A stretch of DNA of 64,000 nucleotides from Gammaproteobacteria bacterium 50_400_T64 (GTDB lineage Bacteria > Pseudomonadota > Gammaproteobacteria > Pseudomonadales > Porticoccaceae), in the NCBI GenBank assembly GCA_002162755.1, contig MAAS01000029.1:347033-411032 (forward strand), in the 5' to 3' direction. Positions 17,851-26,814 of this stretch are shown in pieces (position 1 is the first letter of the stretch; each line of letters starts with the position of its first letter). Position numbers and translations under genes: made by a program. A model generated the notes under the pieces. It was not told the DNA's origin. It searched no databases and saw only the letters and a list, made by a program, of their open reading frames with translations.

Positions 17851-19538
17851 GCGTATTCGCCACGGCGCATCACGCCATCGTTTTCGGGGCCAGCATCGCC
17901 AGTGTGGCCTTTAGAAATAGGCTGGTCGAGTTCTGCTGGTGGCGTCAGCTTGAGTCTCAGGTACAGATTTTTTAGGTGTAGTCTGAATAGGTGGTCGAAA
18001 CTACGTACAGAGTCGGGCGCATTGTAGTCCCCCAGCCACCAAAACCAGTCGGAGCTTTCACAAATGGCGAGCTGCTCTGCGGCCAGCTCTTGCTCCGTTT
18101 CGGGCAGGGTTTGAATGATTTGGTCGTAGGCTTGTTTGGCACCGATTAATAATGCCCAGCCACGGTTTTTTTCTGGGTGGCCAATCCAGGTCGAAAAGTC
18201 ACCGTAGACCCAGGAGCCGGGTACTAGTGATGGCAATTGTGGGTGCTCAGGCTGACGTTCAAGGTATTCACTAAAGGTCGTGAGCTGAATCTTCTCGTGG
18301 TCGGCCAGATAGGCATAAAGCGCCTGCAGAAAATAGTAGCCATTGTGGTGGTAATATTCCCAGCAGTTTTCGCCATCAAGAATGATGGCGACGATCATTT
18401 TACTATTGGGTCGTTGCTGATGCATCTGCTCAATTTTGCTAATCAGATTGCTGATTGCATCGGTGGCGTTCCAGTCATGATAAGTAAAGCCAATCAGGTC
18501 GGATAAGTGATCGTCGCGAAAAAAACAGCGAATCTGGCAGCCATTAAATTGAAAGGCCTGATGGGGTTCGTCATCACGTTGGTGTTGTTGCAGGCTTTTG
18601 TTCAAAACGCCTAAACCACTTGCCGTCCATTTCAAATTGTATTGATCAAATAATTTGAGGGTGGCCATTGAAATGCCTCCCTCTGCAGCCCAGCAGCCAG
18701 TGGGTTCTGTGCCAAAATGGCGTTTAAACACGGCGATGCCTTGCTCGATATGAACACGGCTGCGCGCCTCACCACCGGGATAATTGGGTGTAGGAACAAG
18801 AGTGCCTTGCTGTGATTGGCAGGCGCTGTCGAAATCCAGTAGCAAGGGAATAATAGGGTGGGCGAGTGGCGTAAAACTGAGTTCAATACGCTTTGCTTCG
18901 TACAGCCTTCGATAACGGGCTGTCAACGAATCAATCGTTTCAAAGATAACCTCCAGTAGCTGGTAGCGGCTGGCATGTGAAAACTCACTGTTGAGTGCAA
19001 CAAGTCTGGCAATACGTGGGTCGTGGAGACGTATGGATTCGCCCATCCAGGCAATGTGGTACCAGGTCACCAGATCAAAAAGAAATTGCTCGCTCAAATA
19101 GGACAGGGGCAGTCTGTCATCGATGACTTGCTGTGCAATACTGCAGAGGCCCTGATAAACGGGGAATCGTTCAATCAGATTTTTCTGATTGGCACGCAGA
19201 CATTGCTTAATAATTTTTAGACGTTCCGCAGGAGACTGTGGTGCGCTCGTTGCCCCGAGCATAGCCAACAATGGATCACGAGGGGCTTCGTCCTGGTCGA
19301 AAAATTGCTGTAGCTGGGTACGGTACTCGTCGATTTGCTGTAACAGCACAGTGCTGAAATTAATGACTGCACGGGCATTGATATTTTGCTCTAGCGCAAA
19401 GGCCATATCTGAATAGTCTTTGATGCCGTGTAGGTAGGCCCAGGGTAAATAAAATTCTTTACTAATTAAATCCTCATACTGAGGTTGATGCATATGCCAC
19501 ATCAGGACTACATCGATAGGTTTGCTGGGTGGTTGCAT
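17847..19538 (-). CDS. Glycoside hydrolase family 57 protein (alpha-amylase/glucanotransferase-like)
   Basis: This 563-residue protein belongs to the GH57 glucan-acting enzymes. The opening VVLMWHMHQPQYEDLISK contains the His-x-His-x-Pro motif of the barrel. The likely nucleophile Glu is in CWAAEGGIS near residue 283, and the likely acid Asp in AIILDGENCWEYY near residue 386. It probably hydrolyses or rearranges intracellular alpha-glucan, which suits its place between glgC and malQ. The ATG at 19538 is chosen because the family begins near there. Even so, the gene overlaps the end of glgC by 65 bp. The precise activity cannot be told from sequence. Confidence 0.85.
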   Translation of the reverse strand: MQPPSKPIDVVLMWHMHQPQYEDLISKEFYLPWAYLHGIKDYSDMAFALEQNINARAVINFSTVLLQQIDEYRTQLQQFFDQDEAPRDPLLAMLGATSAPQSPAERLKIIKQCLRANQKNLIERFPVYQGLCSIAQQVIDDRLPLSYLSEQFLFDLVTWYHIAWMGESIRLHDPRIARLVALNSEFSHASRYQLLEVIFETIDSLTARYRRLYEAKRIELSFTPLAHPIIPLLLDFDSACQSQQGTLVPTPNYPGGEARSRVHIEQGIAVFKRHFGTEPTGCWAAEGGISMATLKLFDQYNLKWTASGLGVLNKSLQQHQRDDEPHQAFQFNGCQIRCFFRDDHLSDLIGFTYHDWNATDAISNLISKIEQMHQQRPNSKMIVAIILDGENCWEYYHHNGYYFLQALYAYLADHEKIQLTTFSEYLERQPEHPQLPSLVPGSWVYGDFSTWIGHPEKNRGWALLIGAKQAYDQIIQTLPETEQELAAEQLAICESSDWFWWLGDYNAPDSVRSFDHLFRLHLKNLYLRLKLTPPAELDQPISKGHTGDAGPENDGVMRRGEYA

Positions 19539-20796
19539 CTGAATTAGCCTCAAGCATTTCCTTTGAAACCAGAGTAATACCCTCTGGTGAAACAAAAAAC
19601 CGTTGTTGATCCGCTTTTCTGTCGTAACCAATAACCGTATTCGCCGGGATGTTACAGTCACGATCAATAATGGTTCGTCTGATACGGCAATTACGGCCTA
19701 TGCGGGCATTATTCAGAATGATCGATTGGCTAATGTCGCTATAACTATTGACGCTAACATGACTAAAAATGACAGATTTATCAATTTTACTGCCTGAAAT
19801 AATACAGCCTGCAGATATTAGCGAATCGACGGCATACCCACGGCGTTTATCGTCATTAAAGACAAATTTTGCGGGGGGTAACTGCTCTTGATAGGTCAGA
19901 ATCGGCCAGTCTTGATCGTAGAGGTTGAGCCGAGGTGTCACGCTGCAGAGTTCAATGTTGGCGTTGTAATAGGCATCGACCGTACCGACATCGCGCCAGT
20001 AGGCCGCCTCGCCAGTTTGTGTGTTGACAAAATTATAACCACTGACACGATGGTCGCTACTATTAATCAGCGATGGAATAATATCTGCACCAAAGTCATG
20101 ACTGGATGAAATCTGGCCGGCATCATTTTTTAATATATCCGATAAAAATGTTGCGTTGAAAATATAAATACCCATCGATGCCATGGCGAGTGCTGGATTA
20201 TGGGGTGCGGGTTTCGGCCGGTCGGGTTTTTCAACAAAGGCGGTAATACGGTTTTCGGCATTAATATCAAGTACACCAAAACTACTTGCGTCGGCCAGCG
20301 GTACTTCAATACAGCCGACGGTGATATCTGATGCGGTATCGATATGTTGCTCTAGCATTAGGCGATAGTCCATTTTGTAGACATGATCGCCAGCGAGAAC
20401 AAGGACATATTCTGGTTGATGTTGCTCAATAATATCCAGGTTTTGATAAATTGCATCCGCAGTCCCCTGGTACCACTCGTTTTTTATACGCTGCTGGGCA
20501 GGAACCAGCTCGATATACTCATCAATCTCATGGCGTAAAAAACTCCATCCCCAGTTAATATGGGTGTTGAGAGAATGGGATTTGTATTGAGTCAGAATAC
20601 AGACTTTTCGAATATTTGAATTAATGCAGTTGGATAATGGAAAGTCGATGCTGCGATATTTTCCGCCAAATGGTACGGCAGGTTTTGAGTGCCAGTTAGT
20701 CAAAGACTTGAGCCGAGATCCACTGCCGCCCGCCAGGATAACGGCGAGCGTTTTTTTCTCTGATTCCTGTAGCTTGATTGCTGATATATTTGTCAT
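19474..20796 (-). CDS. glgC: Glucose-1-phosphate adenylyltransferase (ADP-glucose pyrophosphorylase)
   Basis: This 440-residue enzyme makes ADP-glucose from glucose-1-phosphate and ATP, the committed step of glycogen synthesis. The pyrophosphorylase motif AVILAGGSGSRLKSLT is at about residues 18-33, followed by KPAVPFGGKYRSIDFPLSN and the catalytic Asp of LVLAGDHVYKMDY. VEKPDRP (sugar binding) is present, and the C-terminal left-handed beta-helix carries hexapeptide-like repeats. Length matches bacterial GlgC (about 420-440). It starts a minus-strand operon glgC-GH57-malQ and is divergent from glgB, with 191 bp between their starts. Confidence 0.96.
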   Translation of the reverse strand: MTNISAIKLQESEKKTLAVILAGGSGSRLKSLTNWHSKPAVPFGGKYRSIDFPLSNCINSNIRKVCILTQYKSHSLNTHINWGWSFLRHEIDEYIELVPAQQRIKNEWYQGTADAIYQNLDIIEQHQPEYVLVLAGDHVYKMDYRLMLEQHIDTASDITVGCIEVPLADASSFGVLDINAENRITAFVEKPDRPKPAPHNPALAMASMGIYIFNATFLSDILKNDAGQISSSHDFGADIIPSLINSSDHRVSGYNFVNTQTGEAAYWRDVGTVDAYYNANIELCSVTPRLNLYDQDWPILTYQEQLPPAKFVFNDDKRRGYAVDSLISAGCIISGSKIDKSVIFSHVSVNSYSDISQSIILNNARIGRNCRIRRTIIDRDCNIPANTVIGYDRKADQQRFFVSPEGITLVSKEMLEANSDATTQQTYRCSPDVAYASTSV

Positions 20797-20987
20797 GGTC
20801 TTGATGTCGCCACATCATTAAATAGAATTATCAACTTATCGTAACAACATGACATTCTTGTTTCGTCGATGTGACAGTTAGTCGATAGCGGTTAAATTGA
20901 TTAATCGCGAATATTTTCTTTGAGTACGTGATTGTTTGTTCTGAAAATTTCATATTCTCTTAATATAAATATGTTTTCCTGCGGTAT

Positions 20988-23207
20988 ATGGATACAGAAC
21001 CCTCGTCAAAAAAATTCAATTTGAATACACCGTTAATGAAAGGTGTTGCGGGTGGTTGTAGTCACGACCCTTTTGGCTTGCTGGGCCATCAGGCTGACGG
21101 TAGCTATGTGGTTTTTAGGCCCAGTGCGGAAAGTGTGTCCATGCAGGTTGATAAAAAGCTGTTGGCAATGACACGTGTTATTGGTACGGATTTTTTCGTG
21201 CTTGCCATAGCGCATGGCGCTTTGCCTAAACATCCCCAGCTTGTCGAAGTCGGTAAAGATTCACTGACGCGCCGTTATATTGATCCCTACAGTTTTTTGC
21301 CCTGTGTGGATGAGACTCTATTACATCGCTTTACTCAGGGTAATGATTGGCAAGCCTGGCAATTACTGGGTGCGAGGGTCTGTTCTCACCAGTCAGTGGC
21401 AGGCGTAGCTTTTGCGGTATGGGCACCCAATGCCGAGAGAGTCAGCGTGGTGGGTGATTTTAATCAGTGGAACGGTCTTCTACACCCGATGCAAAACCTG
21501 GGGAGCAGTGGTATCTGGGCGCTATTTATTCCCGAGCTAGTGACAGGATCACTTTACAAATTCGAAATAAAAAACGGTGGCAATGGGGCCGTGGTATTAA
21601 AGTCTGATCCCTACGGACGGCAGTTTCAGCTGCGCCCCGATACAGCGGCTTTGATCGTTGACTCTGAACCTGTTAGTGCTGATGCGTTTCAATGGGCTGA
21701 TCAACACTGGCTTGATGCGCGCAGAGAAGCATCGTGGCTGCATCAGGCAATCTCTATTTACGAAGTGCATCTTGGTTCCTGGCGTCGCAACGATGAAGGT
21801 GGTTTTCTTAACTACCGTGAATTAGCCCATCAGCTGGTTACCTATGTACAGGCGCTGGGTTTTACCCATATCGAATTACTGCCGATAACCGAACACCCCT
21901 TTGACGGATCCTGGGGTTATCAGGTCACAGGCTGGTTTGCGCCGACTAGCCGCTTTGGTTCGCCCGATGATTTTCGGTACTTTGTCGATTATTGCCATCA
22001 GCACAATATTGGCGTGATCCTCGACTGGGTGCCGGCTCACTTCCCCAAAGATGCCCACGGACTTGCGGCATTTGACGGCACCGCATTGTATGAACACGCC
22101 GACCCCCGTCAGGGTGAGCACCGGGATTGGGGGACGCTGATTTTTAATGTCGGGCGCAGTGAAGTTAAGAATTTTTTGTTGTCCAGCGCCCTCTACTGGT
22201 TACGTGAGTTCCATATTGATGGCCTGCGGGTTGATGCCGTGGCCTCAATGCTTTATCTCGACTATTCCCGTGAAGAGGGTGACTGGACACCCAATCGCTA
22301 TGGCGGTAACGAAAACCTGGAGGCAGTTGAATTTATACGCACCCTGAATACGCTTTCACATCAACACTGCCCGGGCGCTGTGGTGATTGCCGAAGAGTCC
22401 ACATCGTGGCCGCAAGTGTCACGGCCGGTTTATTTGGGTGGACTGGGTTTTAGCATGAAGTGGAATATGGGCTGGATGAATGACACGCTGGCTTATATTG
22501 AACAAGACCCGGTGTATCGTCATTATGACCACCAAAAATTAACCTTCGGCATGCTTTACAATTACAGCGAAAATTTTGTACTGCCTTTGTCTCACGACGA
22601 GGTGGTGCATGGTAAGCGCTCGATACTCGAAAAAATGCCGGGTGACAGTTGGCAACAATTTGCCAATGTGCGTTTATTATATACCTACCTTTATGCCTAC
22701 CCAGGCAAGAAGCTACTGTTTATGGGTAACGAATTTGCTCAGGGTCGGGAGTGGGATCATGACCACGAACTGGATTGGCACTTGCTGGGTCACGATGCTC
22801 AGCGGGGCGTGCAAAAGTTAGTGGCAGATTTAAACCAGCTATACCGTAGCGAGCAAAGCCTGCATCAATATGATTTCGATACTCAGGGCTTTGAGTGGAT
22901 TGATTGTAATGATGTTGCGCAGTCGGTAATTTCATTAATACGGCGTGGAGATCGGGACTTTATATTGATCGCATTGAACTTCACCCCGGTACCACGTCAT
23001 GGCTACCGCATTGGTGTGCCCGAAGCCGGTATTTACCGTGAAGTGCTTAATTCGGATTCGGTCTATTATGGCGGTAGTAATGTTTCCAATGGTACCGCAA
23101 TTGAAACCGAAGCGGTGCCGCACATGGGTAGCCCTTTCAGTCTTGTCTTATCTCTACCACCGCTGGCAGCGATTTATCTTAAGCGGTGGTCTAAACTGCA
23201 GTTTTAA
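20988..23207 (+). CDS. glgB: 1,4-alpha-glucan branching enzyme
   Basis: This 739-residue GH13 enzyme introduces alpha-1,6 branches into glycogen. The N-terminal region includes the CBM48 domain ([20 protein letters not shown], near residue 150). In the catalytic barrel the nucleophile Asp is in [14 protein letters not shown] near residue 412, the acid Glu in [11 protein letters not shown] near 467, and the third Asp in [14 protein letters not shown] near 534. Length fits the long GlgB type with two N-terminal domains. It faces away from glgC and converges with the lactate dehydrogenase-like gene. Confidence 0.96.
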   Translation: MDTEPSSKKFNLNTPLMKGVAGGCSHDPFGLLGHQADGSYVVFRPSAESVSMQVDKKLLAMTRVIGTDFFVLAIAHGALPKHPQLVEVGKDSLTRRYIDPYSFLPCVDETLLHRFTQGNDWQAWQLLGARVCSHQSVAGVAFAVWAPNAERVSVVGDFNQWNGLLHPMQNLGSSGIWALFIPELVTGSLYKFEIKNGGNGAVVLKSDPYGRQFQLRPDTAALIVDSEPVSADAFQWADQHWLDARREASWLHQAISIYEVHLGSWRRNDEGGFLNYRELAHQLVTYVQALGFTHIELLPITEHPFDGSWGYQVTGWFAPTSRFGSPDDFRYFVDYCHQHNIGVILDWVPAHFPKDAHGLAAFDGTALYEHADPRQGEHRDWGTLIFNVGRSEVKNFLLSSALYWLREFHIDGLRVDAVASMLYLDYSREEGDWTPNRYGGNENLEAVEFIRTLNTLSHQHCPGAVVIAEESTSWPQVSRPVYLGGLGFSMKWNMGWMNDTLAYIEQDPVYRHYDHQKLTFGMLYNYSENFVLPLSHDEVVHGKRSILEKMPGDSWQQFANVRLLYTYLYAYPGKKLLFMGNEFAQGREWDHDHELDWHLLGHDAQRGVQKLVADLNQLYRSEQSLHQYDFDTQGFEWIDCNDVAQSVISLIRRGDRDFILIALNFTPVPRHGYRIGVPEAGIYREVLNSDSVYYGGSNVSNGTAIETEAVPHMGSPFSLVLSLPPLAAIYLKRWSKLQF

Positions 23208-23234
23208 AGAGTAAGGCTCTACCCGGGTTTTCCA

Positions 23235-24236
23235 TTAAGGCGTGGATACCAGTACGTCATCGGGTAAATCTAAGCCGTCAGAAAACTGCTTGATACTCTT
23301 CAATGTTGTATCGGCTATATTTTCCAGTGCATTAGCGGTGAAAAACCCCTGGTGTGCGGTTATTAATACATTGGGGAAGGTGAGAAGTCTTTCAAAAATA
23401 TCGTCCTGGATTATTTCAGATGATAGATCTTTGAAAAATAATTCACTTTCCTGTTCGTAAACATCAAGTCCTAAATAGCCAATTTTTTTGGACTTAAGCG
23501 CGTTAATGACGGCACATGAATCGAGTAACTCGCCTCGGCTGGTATTAATTAGCATAACCCCATCGCGCATTTTTTCGATGGCCTCTTTGTCTACCAGGTG
23601 CCTTGTCTCTGAATTCAAAGGGCAGTGCAATGAAATGACATTTGACGCCCTGAAAATTTGCTCAATACTGACGTATTCCACGCCAAAACCCATGCATTCC
23701 TGGCTAGGTGCTAGATCATACGCCAGGACCCTCATTCCCATGGCGCTCATAATACGAGCTACAATTAAGCCTATTTTTCCTGTACCTATTATCCCAATTG
23801 TTTTTCCCGAAAAGTCAAAGCCAAGTAAGCCGTCCAAAGAAAAATTACCATCACGGACTCTATTATAGGCGCGGTATATTTTTCGATTTAAAGAAAGCAT
23901 GAGACAAACGGTATGTTCTGCCACGGCATAAGGTGAATAGGCAGGCACTCGAACTACTTTAAGACCCAATTCATTTGCGGCATTGATGTCAATATTGTTG
24001 AATCCTGCGCATCGAAGGGCGACAAGTCTTACCGTTGATTTAGACAATAATAGTAGGGTTTTTCTGTCAATAATATCATTAACAAAGACGCAGACTGCTG
24101 ATTCTCCATTAATAAGGTTTACTGTGTCGCATGTCAATTTAGACTCAATGAATCGAATATCATGCTTATAGTTTTTATTTGATAAGGCAAAATATTCTTC
24201 ATCATAGCGTTTGCTGCTGAAGAATATAATCTTCAC
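23235..24236 (-). CDS. D-2-hydroxyacid dehydrogenase, D-lactate dehydrogenase (LdhA) type
   Basis: This 333-residue NAD-dependent enzyme most resembles fermentative D-lactate dehydrogenase, reducing pyruvate to D-lactate. ALRCAGFNNIDI and PAYSPYAVAEHTVCLML are close to LdhA. The Rossmann loop is GIIGTGKIG. The catalytic Arg is in LINTSRGELLD, the Glu in LGLDVYEQE and the His in ITAHQGFFT. Its start overlaps the glgA stop by 4 bp (ATGA), so it is the last gene of a gap-glgA-ldh run. Placing it in a glycogen/phosphoketolase cluster suggests redox balancing during fermentation of stored sugar. Another 2-hydroxyacid substrate is possible. Confidence 0.88.
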   Translation of the reverse strand: MKIIFFSSKRYDEEYFALSNKNYKHDIRFIESKLTCDTVNLINGESAVCVFVNDIIDRKTLLLLSKSTVRLVALRCAGFNNIDINAANELGLKVVRVPAYSPYAVAEHTVCLMLSLNRKIYRAYNRVRDGNFSLDGLLGFDFSGKTIGIIGTGKIGLIVARIMSAMGMRVLAYDLAPSQECMGFGVEYVSIEQIFRASNVISLHCPLNSETRHLVDKEAIEKMRDGVMLINTSRGELLDSCAVINALKSKKIGYLGLDVYEQESELFFKDLSSEIIQDDIFERLLTFPNVLITAHQGFFTANALENIADTTLKSIKQFSDGLDLPDDVLVSTP

Positions 24237-25774
24237 GGATGCGCTACCACGGGATCCTCGGCAGGAGATAATAAACTCTGATAAAGCTGTAAGTATTGCT
24301 CGGCAGAACGGTCCCAGGAAAAATCACAGTTAACGGCATTTTTTTGCAAACGCTGCCATAAGGACTGGTCGTGATAACAGGTCACGGCGTGATCCAGTGT
24401 GGTGAGCAGTGATTTAAGGCTTGGGCCATCAAATACAAACCCAGTGGCGCTTCCAATATTTTTCCCGTTGTAATTAATAATTGTGTCAACTAGTCCGCCG
24501 GTATTACTGACGATGGGCAGGGTGGCATATTTCAGGCTGTACATCTGGTTGAGCCCACAGGGCTCGTAAACTGAAGGCATGAGAAAAATATCGCTGCTGG
24601 CTTCGATCTGATGGGCGACTTCCTCGTCGTAATCGAGTGTCAGTGAAATTTGTGCCGGGTAACGAGCAGTAATTTCTGCGAGTGCTTGTTCATGATGTTG
24701 ATCTCCCGAACCCAAAATAGCCCAGCAGGCACCCGTCGGCGCTGTGTGCTCGATGGCAGCCAGTAAGCGATCAATACCTTTTTGATAGCACAGCCGTCCA
24801 ATAAAGCCGAACAAGGGTTGGTTTTTGTAGCGCCGCTTGTTTATGTTGAGCTTGGGTGATTTTGACCAATGTGTTTCTAGCCAGAAATTTTTATTCATGC
24901 TTTTTTTATGTAAGGCATTTTTTTTGTAGCGCTGATGGATCAGAGGATCTTTGGCAGGGTTCCATGTTTTGTAGTCGACGCCATTGAGAATGCCGCTGAG
25001 ATCAGTGCGGCGATGGCGCAGTAGGCCATCGAGTCCACAGCCCGACGCTTCCGTCATAATTTCTTTTGCATATTGGGGGCTGACGGTAGTGATTTTATCG
25101 CCCCAGACCAGTCCGCCCTTAATAAATGACAGTTGGTCGTGAAATTCAAGTTTGTCGAAGCTCCACCAGTGCCAGGGTAGCTGCAGACGGTCAAAGGTCT
25201 CGCGTGAAAAATTGCCCTGATAGGCGAGGTTATGAATGCTGAATACGGTGGCGGGGCGTCGTGGGCATTCGCTGGGTGAATAGCTATTGATATAGGCCGG
25301 TATTAGGCCGGTTTGCCAGTCATTACAATGCACAATATCGGGCTTCCAGCCCAGATCAATTTGGCCGCAAGCAATAGCGGCTGTCACTTTGGCGAAGTGA
25401 TTAAAGCGTTTGGCATTATCTGGCCAGTCACTGCCGCCTGCCTCTGCATAAGGTGAGCCGGGGCGGTCAAAGAGTTCTTCTGTGGCTAGCAACCAAATGG
25501 GGATCTGAGTGCCAGGAATGTAGGCCTGTAGAATTTCACTGGTCTGCTTGCCAGCGATTGCTGCATCGACAGTGACGAGTTTTTTTGCCTTGGGCAATTG
25601 CTGTAAGACTTGTCGATAAGCAGGCAATATGACGATTGGCGTGGTCTTTAGGCGTTTCAGGCTACGGGCCAGGCCGTAGGAAAAATCGGCCAGGCCTCCG
25701 GTTTTAACCAAAGGGTAAATCTCGCTGGTAGCGAGCAATATGTTAATCGACTTTTTGTTCGCGATTATCGTCAT
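24233..25774 (-). CDS. glgA: Glycogen synthase (ADP-glucose, GT5)
   Basis: This 513-residue enzyme elongates alpha-1,4-glucan from ADP-glucose. The N-terminal ATSEIYPLVKTGGLADFSYG (near residues 15-34) is the ADP-glucose-binding motif; the common KTGGLGDV is read here as KTGGLADF. FSIHNLAYQG, GILNGVDYKTWNP, FIGRLCYQKGIDRL and EPCGLNQMYSLKYATLPIV follow in the canonical order, and the last contains the catalytic Glu. It lies 11 bp downstream of gap and overlaps the lactate dehydrogenase-like gene by 4 bp, so synthesis and fermentation genes share an operon. Confidence 0.95.
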   Translation of the reverse strand: MTIIANKKSINILLATSEIYPLVKTGGLADFSYGLARSLKRLKTTPIVILPAYRQVLQQLPKAKKLVTVDAAIAGKQTSEILQAYIPGTQIPIWLLATEELFDRPGSPYAEAGGSDWPDNAKRFNHFAKVTAAIACGQIDLGWKPDIVHCNDWQTGLIPAYINSYSPSECPRRPATVFSIHNLAYQGNFSRETFDRLQLPWHWWSFDKLEFHDQLSFIKGGLVWGDKITTVSPQYAKEIMTEASGCGLDGLLRHRRTDLSGILNGVDYKTWNPAKDPLIHQRYKKNALHKKSMNKNFWLETHWSKSPKLNINKRRYKNQPLFGFIGRLCYQKGIDRLLAAIEHTAPTGACWAILGSGDQHHEQALAEITARYPAQISLTLDYDEEVAHQIEASSDIFLMPSVYEPCGLNQMYSLKYATLPIVSNTGGLVDTIINYNGKNIGSATGFVFDGPSLKSLLTTLDHAVTCYHDQSLWQRLQKNAVNCDFSWDRSAEQYLQLYQSLLSPAEDPVVAHP

Positions 25775-25785
25775 GTTATCCGGGC

Positions 25786-26787
25786 CTACTTAGCCGCAAC
25801 CATTAGCGCTGCAACATCGAGCATGCGATTGGAAAATCCCCACTCGTTGTCATACCAGGCCATGACTTTAATCATGCTGTCATTGACCCGGGTTTGGGTC
25901 AGGTCAAAGATAGATGAAGCCGGGTGGTGATTAAAATCGATTGAAACCAGTGGTAATTCGTTACAGGCAAGCACTCCGGCAGGCATCTCAGCACTGGCCT
26001 TTTGCATCAGCTGATTGATCTCTTCAACGCTGGTAGAGCGGCTGGTATTAAAAACACAATCCACCAGTGACACATTGATAGTGGGTACCCGCACGGCAAG
26101 GCCATCAATTTTGCCCGCCAGTTCCGGTAGCACTTTGCCGACGGCAGCGGCAGCACCGGTTTTTGTTGGGATCATCGACATTGCCGCCGCCCGGGCGCGG
26201 TATAAATCACTGTGTGCTTTGTCGATCAGGTTCTGGTCGTTGGTGTAAGCGTGAATAGTGGTCATGAAGCCGCTTTCAATGCCCACTTCTTCGTGTAGCA
26301 CTTTGGCAACTGGTGCCAGGCAATTAGTGGTGCAGGATGCATTAGAAACAATGCGATGTGAGGCGCTTAAACCGGCATGGTTAACGCCGTAGACAACGGT
26401 ATAGTCGGCGTCGGCAACCGGATGTGCCACCAGTACCTTAGGTGCACCGGCCTGAAGGTGTTGTTCAAGCGCCAGGTGGGTTTTAAATTTGCCAGCACAT
26501 TCCAGCACAATATCAATATCATGGTCGCCCCAGGGTATTTCGCCGGGCTTTGTGTGTTGATACCACTTGATGGTCTGATTATTGATTGTCAGGCTTTGAT
26601 CGGTGAAACTCACTTCGGCATCAAAACGGCCGTGGGTTGTATCAAATTGGGTGAGATGGGCGCAGACCCCCGGTGGTGTTAAATCATTAATCGCCACTAT
26701 TTCTATCTTCTTATCGAGACCGTTTTCGAATATTGCACGGACAATATTTCTGCCAATTCGGCCATAACCATTAATTGCAATTTTCAT
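25786..26787 (-). CDS. gap: Glyceraldehyde-3-phosphate dehydrogenase, type I
   Basis: This 333-residue NAD(P)-dependent enzyme oxidises glyceraldehyde-3-phosphate to 1,3-bisphosphoglycerate. It begins MKIAINGYGRIGRNIVRAIF. The catalytic Cys is in SNASCTTNCLAPVAKV near residue 150, the His is in TTIHAYTNDQNLIDK, and the C-terminus has WYDNEWGFSNRML. Both Epd-like (erythrose-4-phosphate) and Gap-like roles are conceivable for this sequence type. The phosphoketolase context makes glyceraldehyde-3-phosphate the likelier substrate. It lies between xfp (27 bp upstream) and glgA on the same strand. Confidence 0.92.
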   Translation of the reverse strand: MKIAINGYGRIGRNIVRAIFENGLDKKIEIVAINDLTPPGVCAHLTQFDTTHGRFDAEVSFTDQSLTINNQTIKWYQHTKPGEIPWGDHDIDIVLECAGKFKTHLALEQHLQAGAPKVLVAHPVADADYTVVYGVNHAGLSASHRIVSNASCTTNCLAPVAKVLHEEVGIESGFMTTIHAYTNDQNLIDKAHSDLYRARAAAMSMIPTKTGAAAAVGKVLPELAGKIDGLAVRVPTINVSLVDCVFNTSRSTSVEEINQLMQKASAEMPAGVLACNELPLVSIDFNHHPASSIFDLTQTRVNDSMIKVMAWYDNEWGFSNRMLDVAALMVAAK

Positions 26788-26814
26788 TTTTTACGCTCCC
26801 AAATTAGACTTTTA

